Part shown: in pieces, positions 58,243 through 64,000 of the stretch | Layout: each line of letters starts with the position of its first letter | How positions within the stretch are numbered: position 1 is the first letter of the stretch | From: Planctomycetota bacterium | GTDB taxonomy: Bacteria > Planctomycetota > Phycisphaerae > Phycisphaerales > UBA1924 | Direction: 5' to 3' | Length of the DNA: 64,000 nt | Assembly (NCBI GenBank): GCA_013285505.1 | Contig: CP053450.1 | Coordinates: forward strand, 2,402,796-2,466,795 | The notes under the pieces: model-generated | Seen by the model: the letters and a program-made list of their open reading frames with translations, nothing else | What the model was told of the DNA's origin: nothing | The model's database searches: none | Translations under genes and position numbers: made by a program

Positions 58243-60696
58243 ATGTTCAGCAAACTCGCCGCACTCGGACTCATCCTCGCCGCCGGACAGGCCAGCGCCC
58301 AGGTCATCTACCAGTGGGACGGCCAGACCAGCAACCTCTGGAACGAGGCCACCAACTGGGTTCCCAACGGCGTCCCCGATGTCCCCGGCGAGGAAGCCCT
58401 CATCGCCGTCGGCGGCCTCTACACCATCGGGATCAACATGAGCCCCTCGATCGACGCGCTGACGGTGGTCAACCCCGACGCCACGGTCGAGCTCCAGGGC
58501 AACCGCAACTTCACCATCGGCACCGGCGGCATCGTCAACGACGGCCTGATCCAGATCAACACCGGCAGCACGTTCAACGCCTCGATCACCCTCGATCAGG
58601 GCGGGACCATCGGCGGCACCGGGCGGATCGTCCTCGTCCGCTCCAGCTCCGACGCCAACGACGCCCGGCTCGTCCAGTCCGGCGCGGCGCCCGTCACCCA
58701 CGCCGGGGGACACCTGATCACCGGCTCCGGGCGAGTTGACGGATTCTTCCACAACGAGAGCGAGATCATCGCCGACGACCCCGCGCACGCACTCGTCCTC
58801 GCCGGCGTCTTCACCCAGATCAGCGGCGGTGTCCTCCGCGCCGATGGCACCACGCTGGAGCTCTCCGGCGCGACCATCTCCGGCGGCCTCGTCGAGGGCG
58901 TCGGCGGCGGCACCGTCGAGACCACCTCCGCCGGCTCCGATTTCAGCAACACCGAGCTGCAGGGCAGCATCGGCGTCGTCGGCAACGCTGTCATGGCCGT
59001 CAACACCCCCGGCGTCCTCAACAGCGGCGGCGTCACCGTCAACAGCAACGGCTCGACATTCAACGCCACGCTCTCGGTCCAGTCCGATGCGCAGTTCACC
59101 GGATCCGGCGAGATCGTCCTGAACCGGGTCTCCAGCGATGCCAACGACGCCCGCATGATCACGGAGAACGGGGCGGTCGCCACCCTCGGCGCCGGCCAGC
59201 TCGTCCGCGGCAGCGGGACCATCAACGGCGACTTTGTCAGCCAGGCCGCGATCCTCGCCGACGACCCCGCCCAGGAACTCCTGCTCATCGGCTCGATCGA
59301 CCAGGCCGGCGGCGGCACCATCGGCGCCGACGGGCGCGGCCGCGCTGCTCGGCGACGTCACCCTCATCGGCGGCGAGCTCGACAGCACCAACGGCGGGGT
59401 GGTCCACGTCAACGCCGGCGACGTGGCCACGCTCTCCGGCGTGACCAACCGCGGCGAGGCGGGCATCCGCAGCAACGGCCGCCTCAACATCGCCGCCGGC
59501 GGCCTCGTCAACGAGGGCACCATCACCGTCAACGCCAACGGCTCAACCTTCAACGCCGAAATGCGGTTCATCGCCGACACCACGCTCGGCGGGACAGGCT
59601 CCGTCGTGCTCAACCAGGTCTCGTCCGACAGCTTCGACGCCAGCATCACCACCGAGGACGGATTCACCGGCACTGTCGGGGCGGGCCAGACCGTCTCGGG
59701 CCGGGGCCGCGTCGACGGCGACTTCGTCCAGAGCGGCCGATCCTCGCCGACCAGCCCGGCTTCGACCTCCTCGTCAAGGGCACCTTCGACCAGACAGCCG
59801 GCGGGACCATGCGGGCCGACACCGGCTTTATCGCCCTCGACGACGGCCAGATCACCGGCGGCCTGCTCGAGGGCGTCAACGGCGGGGCGGTGCAGGTCGC
59901 CGCCTGCGGCGAGATGGCCGTGGACACCGTCACCCTCGCCGGCGAGACCGGCCTCCGCGGCAACAGCTCGCTCATCCTCCGCGGCCCGGTCACCAACGAC
60001 GGCCAGCTCACCATCAACACCAACGCCTCGACCTTCAACGCCACAATCCGTGCCGAGGCCGACTCCACCATCTCGGGCACCGGCGCCATCGTCCTCAACC
60101 AGGTCACCTCCGACACGGCCGACGCGAGGATGGACGCCAACGGATTCACCATCACCCTCGCCCAGCCGGTCCGCGGCAAGGGCCGGTTCGACGGCACCAT
60201 CGTCGCCCAGAACGAGGTCGCCCCCGGCGCCTCCGCGGGCGCGTTCGCCGTCCACGGCGACCTGACCCTCGCGCCCACCGCCACTTTCCTCGTCGAACTC
60301 GGCTCGATCTCCAGCTTCGACCAGCTCGTCGGCCCCGGCACCGTCGCCATCGACGGCTCGCTGGAGATCTCGTTCATCGACGGGTACGCGCCGGTCTTCG
60401 GCGATGTCTTCACGATCATCGACGGCCCGGACATCACCGGCGAGTTCGCGAGCCTCTCCGGCCCCGCTCTCCCCGGCGAGCTGGTCTACCGCGTCCGCTA
60501 CGACACCGACGAGGCGACGCTGGTCATCACCTGCCCGACCGACACCAACCTCGACGGCGCGGTCAACACCCTCGACTTCCTCGAATACCTCAACCTCTGG
60601 ACCAACGGCGACCCCGAGGCCGACTGGAACGAGGACGGCACGGTCAACACCCTCGACTTCCTGGCCTACCTGAACGCGTGGACCGCTGGCTGCTGA
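58243..60696 (+). CDS. Secreted repeat protein with C-terminal GC-type dockerin, twice frameshifted
   Basis: ATG 58243 gives a signal peptide (KLAALGLILAAGQASAQ) and a beta-rich protein of about 817 residues with four copies of a unit around STFNA...GTGxIVLNxVSSDxxDAR...GSGRVDGDF. A frame shift at 59332-59334 (one extra G) is undone at 59737-59738 (one missing C). After both corrections the spacing of the STFNA codons is 162, 163 and 162 codons. The C-terminus (DTNLDGAVNTLDF, DWNEDGTVNTLDF, ending Gly-Cys) is the same dockerin type as in the LVIVD protein. Probable surface-displayed right-handed beta-helix; ligand unknown. Confidence 0.85.
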   Translation: MFSKLAALGLILAAGQASAQVIYQWDGQTSNLWNEATNWVPNGVPDVPGEEALIAVGGLYTIGINMSPSIDALTVVNPDATVELQGNRNFTIGTGGIVNDGLIQINTGSTFNASITLDQGGTIGGTGRIVLVRSSSDANDARLVQSGAAPVTHAGGHLITGSGRVDGFFHNESEIIADDPAHALVLAGVFTQISGGVLRADGTTLELSGATISGGLVEGVGGGTVETTSAGSDFSNTELQGSIGVVGNAVMAVNTPGVLNSGGVTVNSNGSTFNATLSVQSDAQFTGSGEIVLNRVSSDANDARMITENGAVATLGAGQLVRGSGTINGDFVSQAAILADDPAQELLLIGSIDQAGGGTIGADGRGRAARRRHPHRRRARQHQRRGGPRQRRRRGHALRRDQPRRGGHPQQRPPQHRRRRPRQRGHHHRQRQRLNLQRRNAVHRRHHARRDRLRRAQPGLVRQLRRQHHHRGRIHRHCRGGPDRLGPGPRRRRLRPERPILADQPGFDLLVKGTFDQTAGGTMRADTGFIALDDGQITGGLLEGVNGGAVQVAACGEMAVDTVTLAGETGLRGNSSLILRGPVTNDGQLTINTNASTFNATIRAEADSTISGTGAIVLNQVTSDTADARMDANGFTITLAQPVRGKGRFDGTIVAQNEVAPGASAGAFAVHGDLTLAPTATFLVELGSISSFDQLVGPGTVAIDGSLEISFIDGYAPVFGDVFTIIDGPDITGEFASLSGPALPGELVYRVRYDTDEATLVITCPTDTNLDGAVNTLDFLEYLNLWTNGDPEADWNEDGTVNTLDFLAYLNAWTAGC

Positions 60697-60880
60697 GCCC
60701 GGCCCGCGACTCACGCCAGCGCGTCCCAGCGAGACCGGTGAGGGGCCCGCCAGGCTCCCCCAAAGGCACGGGTGGCTCTGCACCCGTCGTCGGCACCGCG
60801 CCGTGGCCGACAGGGCACAGCAAAGCCCAAGCAGACGCCGCCACGGCCCGCGCCGATACACTCCCTGAAGGAGCGGAGCC

Positions 60881-61303
60881 ATGGCCAGGAAGCCCAGTCC
60901 TCGAAACACCGCGGCACCGGACTCCCTCAGCGGCTCCGACCTGATCGACGAGCGCCTCGCATCACTTCCCGACTGGCGCGGCGAGACCCTCGCCCGCATC
61001 CGCACGCTCATCAAACAGGCCGACCCCGGCGTCACCGAAGAGATCAAATGGCGCAAGCCGTCCAACCCGGCCGGCGTCCCGGTCTGGTCCCACGGCGGCA
61101 TCCTCTGCACCGGCGAGACCTACAAGGACAAGGTCAAACTCACCTTCGCCAAGGGCGCAGCCCTCGAAGACCCCGCCGGCCTCTTCAACGCCAGCCTCGA
61201 CGGCAACACGCGCCGGGCGATCGACCTCCGCGAGGGCGACAAGCTCAAGGCCGCCGCGTTCAAGGCACTCATCCGCGAGGCCGTCGCACTGAACACCGGC
61301 TGA
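60881..61303 (+). CDS. DUF1801 domain protein
   Basis: A 140-residue cytoplasmic protein. DERLASLPDWRGETLARIRTLIKQADPGVTEEIKWRKPSNP is the DUF1801/YdhG opening, with WSHGGILCTGETYKDKVKLTFAKGA in the middle and a LKALIREAVALN helix at the end. The fold is a small alpha/beta domain with no proven function. ATG 60881 has GGAGCC upstream. It is 17 bases ahead of the DUF488 gene, so the two may be co-transcribed. The 184-base gap before it shows nothing recognisable. Confidence 0.85.
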   Translation: MARKPSPRNTAAPDSLSGSDLIDERLASLPDWRGETLARIRTLIKQADPGVTEEIKWRKPSNPAGVPVWSHGGILCTGETYKDKVKLTFAKGAALEDPAGLFNASLDGNTRRAIDLREGDKLKAAAFKALIREAVALNTG

Positions 61304-61320
61304 GCCCCGATCTCCTCCCC

Positions 61321-61701
61321 ATGCCCACACCACCCATCCACCTCAAACGCATCTACGAAGACCCGTCCGATACCGACGGCACCCGCGTCCTCGTCGACCG
61401 CCTCTGGCCCCGCGGCATCAAGAAAGACGCCGCCCAACTCGACGCCTGGTGCAAATCCGCAGCCCCCAGCAACGACCTCCGCAAGTGGTTCCACGCCGAC
61501 CCCGGCGAAGACCGCTGGGACGACTTCCGCCAACGCTACCTCGCCGAGCTCGAGGCCGACCCCGAAGCGACCGCCGAGATCCGCACCCTCTCTGCCGCCG
61601 CGACCTTGCGCAAGCCCCTCACGCTCCTCTACGCCGCCCGCGACGAGTCCCGCAACCACGCGATCGTGCTGCGGGACTGGCTCCAGGCACACAGGCAGTA
61701 G
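61321..61701 (+). CDS. DUF488 family protein (YeaO-like)
   Basis: A 126-residue protein. KRIYEDPSDTDGTRVLVDRLWPRGIKKD is the family mark, followed by LRKWFHADPGEDRWDDFRQRYLAEL and LTLLYAARDESRNHAIVLRDWL. DUF488 proteins are small cytoplasmic proteins of unknown activity, sometimes next to stress genes. Full length, with ATG directly at the conserved start. It follows DUF1801 closely and ends 60 bases before the dehydrogenase gene. Confidence 0.9.
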   Translation: MPTPPIHLKRIYEDPSDTDGTRVLVDRLWPRGIKKDAAQLDAWCKSAAPSNDLRKWFHADPGEDRWDDFRQRYLAELEADPEATAEIRTLSAAATLRKPLTLLYAARDESRNHAIVLRDWLQAHRQ

Positions 61702-61761
61702 CCGCGGGCATGCGGGCTCCTACCCTTCCGCCCCCCAAAGCCCCAAGACAGGAGCCAGCGC

Positions 61762-62634
61762 ATGACCACCCCCCACAACATCACCACCGTCAGCATCATC
61801 GGCGCCGGCCAGATGGGCGGCGGCATCGCCCAGGTCGCGGCCGTCGCCGGCTTCGCCACCACCGTCTACGACGCCTTCCCCGGCGCGATCGAGAAGTGCA
61901 AGGCCCTCCACGACAAGCTCCTCGCCCGCGCCGTCGAGAAGGGCAAGATGACCCAGGCCGACGCCGACGCCACGAAGGGCCGCCTGACCTACTCCGAGAG
62001 CCTCCACGCCCTCAAAGGCTCCGACATCATCATCGAGGCCGTCGTCGAGGACACCGCCGTCAAGAAGGAGCTCTTCGCCAAGGCCGCGCCGCTGCTGGCC
62101 AAGGGCGGCATCCTCGCCAGCAACACCAGCTCGATCAGCATTACCGACCTCGGGACAGCAGTGGGGGACATGGCCGACCGCTTCATCGGCATGCACTTCT
62201 TCAACCCCGTCCCCGTGATGAAGCTCGTCGAGGTCATCAAGGGCCTCTCGACCAGCGAAGAGACCACCGCCCGCACCATCGCCCTGGCCGAGGCGATGGG
62301 CAAGGTCCCCGTCCCCGCCAACGACCGCCCGGGCTTCGTCTCCAACCGCGTCCTCATGCCCCTCATCAACGAGGCGTTCTACGCCTGGATGGAGGGCGTC
62401 GCCGAGCCTGCGCACATCGACGAGATCATGAAGCTCGGCTGCGCCCACCCCATGGGCCCGCTGCGCCTGGCCGACTTCATCGGCCTCGACACCTGCGTCC
62501 ACATCATGGATGTCCTCGCCGACGGCCTCAACAACGACCGCTACCGCGCCTGCCCGCTTCTCAAGCAGCTCGTCGTGGCCGGGCGGCTGGGGGATAAGAG
62601 TGGGCGTGGGGTGTTTGACTATTCCAAGAAGTAG
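61762..62634 (+). CDS. 3-hydroxyacyl-CoA (3-hydroxybutyryl-CoA) dehydrogenase
   Basis: A 290-residue NAD-dependent enzyme oxidising L-3-hydroxyacyl-CoA. The Rossmann motif IIGAGQMGGGIAQVAAVAGF is at residues 12-31. SNTSSISITDL, GMHFFNPVPVMKLVEVI (catalytic His) and PGFVSNRVLMPLINEAFY are family signatures, followed by the C-terminal dimer domain with GCAHPMGPLRLADFIGLD. It lacks a fused enoyl-CoA hydratase, as in the stand-alone Hbd/PaaH type. It acts in fatty-acid or butyrate metabolism; no partner genes are adjacent. The start follows ACAGGAG. Confidence 0.93.
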   Translation: MTTPHNITTVSIIGAGQMGGGIAQVAAVAGFATTVYDAFPGAIEKCKALHDKLLARAVEKGKMTQADADATKGRLTYSESLHALKGSDIIIEAVVEDTAVKKELFAKAAPLLAKGGILASNTSSISITDLGTAVGDMADRFIGMHFFNPVPVMKLVEVIKGLSTSEETTARTIALAEAMGKVPVPANDRPGFVSNRVLMPLINEAFYAWMEGVAEPAHIDEIMKLGCAHPMGPLRLADFIGLDTCVHIMDVLADGLNNDRYRACPLLKQLVVAGRLGDKSGRGVFDYSKK

Positions 62635-62726
62635 GCCCGGGCCGAGCCGCCGCGGAGCGCAGTCGAGCGGGCCTTGGTTCCGCGGGCAGAGTCTGGTAGA
62701 CTCTCCTCGGGGAAAGGGGCGGACAC

Positions 62727-64000
62727 ATGCGTTGCATTCTCAGTTCCATCGTGCTCGGCACATGTCTCTCTTGCGCCGTTGCGCAACCCGAGGGAGGAGC
62801 TCGCGACTATCCGGGTGAACTCCGCGCACTTGTCGCGGCGAATCAGTCGCCGGGAGCGAACGGGTACGACAATCTTCGGAGGCTCGCGCCGCGATTAGAG
62901 GCCTTGGAACAGGGGCTCATCAATCAGGAGTGCTACCTGGAGCAGGCGTGGGTTCCAGTCAATGCGGATCACGAAACCCTTCAACAGCGCGAGCAGTGTC
63001 TCGAATCAGTCCGTGCTGCACTCGCTTCCGCCCGTGCTGCGGGCCTGTTCGACGAGTTCGCTACGCTCGCCGCAGCCAGCAATCTGCTCCCCCCAATGCT
63101 CGGCGAATGGACACCGGACGAGGAGTTCGACTTCCTTCGGCCAACCCGTCGCTTCGCCCGTGTCAACACCGCCCGATTCGTCCTCGCACTCGAGGGGCAG
63201 GACCGGGACGACGCGGTGGCCGCGGTGCGTGAGACGCTCTGGCTATCGCGTCGTGTCGCCGCGCTGGGCTCCCCAGAATCGCTCTCCAGCGGCGGCGCAA
63301 CCGACCTGCTCGTCTTGCAGGCGATCCGCGAGCAAATCATCCGAGGTGCAGTCGATGCTGAGACGGCCGCCGCGATCCTCAGTGTACTCACCGACGCTCC
63401 GCCAACCCCGCGTGCCATGTTTGTCTACGACTGCGAGCGGCTGCGCCGACGGCACGATTTTGCATTGCTGTTCAATGGCAAGGGCGAGCTCATTGCCGAG
63501 CGTCTGCGTCTGCTCAGCATCAACCAATTCGACCGGACGGGATTGGACCCGAACGCCAAGGGCGATGCGACACTTCCCGGTCTCGAGCAGCTCCTGCGTT
63601 GGGATGACGAGTTTTCGAAGAGTTTCCCCGCAATGGCGAGCGCACTGCCGCGTGAACGCTCGAATACAGAGCGCCGCGCGAACGGCAACTGGCGGATGTC
63701 CAGCGCGTCCACTCCTCAGAACGAAGTACGGTTCGACGTGTTCGACTTGATCTACTCGACCGCTGAGCCAATCGCCGATCTCGCATGCAGGCTCACTCTC
63801 GAGGATCTCGGCACAAAGATCATGCTCGCGATCGAGGTGTACCGCGATCGCCACGGAAGACCGCCGACTGGTCTTGCCGACCTCGCCCCGGAAATCCTGC
63901 CCGACCTGCCGCCCGATCCCTACACCGGCAAGGCCTTGCACTACCGCCCGGATCCCGATGCGGCTTTGGGCTACGTTCTCTATTCTGCCGGATACGACAC
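62727..64000 (+). CDS. Secreted hypothetical protein, 3' truncated by window edge
   Basis: The frame from ATG 62727 is open to the end of the window (over 420 residues). It starts with a signal peptide (CILSSIVLGTCLSCAVAQ), possibly a lipoprotein given the LSC tripeptide. The body is helical with no known domain (residues 40-330), and the last visible stretch RHGRPPTGLADLAPEILPDLPPDPYTGKALHYRPD with LGYVLYSAGYD is a pattern common at the C-terminus of planctomycete secreted proteins. GGGGAAAGGGG upstream may be its ribosome-binding site. A short inverted repeat (AGAGTC/GACTCT) lies at 62688-62704. Confidence 0.75.
   Translation, partial: MRCILSSIVLGTCLSCAVAQPEGGARDYPGELRALVAANQSPGANGYDNLRRLAPRLEALEQGLINQECYLEQAWVPVNADHETLQQREQCLESVRAALASARAAGLFDEFATLAAASNLLPPMLGEWTPDEEFDFLRPTRRFARVNTARFVLALEGQDRDDAVAAVRETLWLSRRVAALGSPESLSSGGATDLLVLQAIREQIIRGAVDAETAAAILSVLTDAPPTPRAMFVYDCERLRRRHDFALLFNGKGELIAERLRLLSINQFDRTGLDPNAKGDATLPGLEQLLRWDDEFSKSFPAMASALPRERSNTERRANGNWRMSSASTPQNEVRFDVFDLIYSTAEPIADLACRLTLEDLGTKIMLAIEVYRDRHGRPPTGLADLAPEILPDLPPDPYTGKALHYRPDPDAALGYVLYSAGYD

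Noticed and set aside
58207..61110. Minus-strand open frame of 967 codons over the repeat protein
   Set aside because: Mirrors the repeat structure of the sense gene and spans unrelated downstream DNA, so it is not independent coding.

Overview
The window is high-GC bacterial chromosome, most likely from a marine planctomycete of the class Phycisphaerae. The main clues are two secreted proteins that end in the GC-type dockerin (two Ca-loop repeats and a terminal Gly-Cys), proteins with CGYDLTGL-type zinc ribbons, many lineage-style secreted hypotheticals, a formylglycine-generating enzyme, and a partial peptidoglycan/division cluster. No rRNA gene or CRISPR array was seen. The assignment to class level is inference.

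Layout. 1-2.7 kb: a membrane-lipid modification block (DUF2878, DUF1475, DUF1295 reductase-like, Cfa-like methyltransferase), followed by an FAD oxidoreductase and a site-2 protease on the opposite strand. 5-7.5 kb: an oligopeptide-type ABC permease and ATPase. 7.5-14 kb: glycosyltransferase, exonuclease VII (xseA, xseB), a giant prepilin peptidase and an OmpA-type lipoprotein. 14.0-14.5 kb: tRNA-Val, tRNA-Thr and tRNA-Tyr with a terminator. 14.6-29.6 kb: Skp-like protein, zinc-ribbon membrane protein, TPR protein, valS, metalloprotease-like lipoprotein, nth, LolA-like protein, tRNA-Arg, MFS transporter and S41 protease. 29.8-33.5 kb: pyruvate dehydrogenase E1a-E1b-E2. 34-38.4 kb: rsmH, a LysM protein, an FtsL-like protein and a transpeptidase. 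38.4-50 kb, minus strand: yebC, then an operon read as nusA, infB, ylxP, rbfA, HhH protein and a giant TPR protein, with fliM upstream. 50-54.6 kb: dsbD, tRNA-Gly, a formylglycine-generating enzyme and a small transaldolase. 54.7-60.7 kb: an accessory segment with an IS5-type transposase remnant, a low-GC LVIVD-repeat dockerin protein, two copies of a 102-nt palindromic element around a small gene, and a second repeat/dockerin protein. 60.9-64 kb: DUF1801, DUF488, 3-hydroxyacyl-CoA dehydrogenase and a truncated secreted protein.

A major caveat is that at least a dozen genes are broken by one-base indels, mostly in C or G runs, and single-base corrections restore textbook domains. This points to sequencing or assembly error, so coordinates for these genes are given for the restored full-length gene and the indel is located in each entry. 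The most unusual biology is the pair of GC-dockerin proteins beside the duplicated palindromic element, a valyl-tRNA synthetase with a zinc-ribbon insertion and a further large insertion, and a prepilin peptidase with a roughly 245-residue insertion between its two catalytic aspartates.
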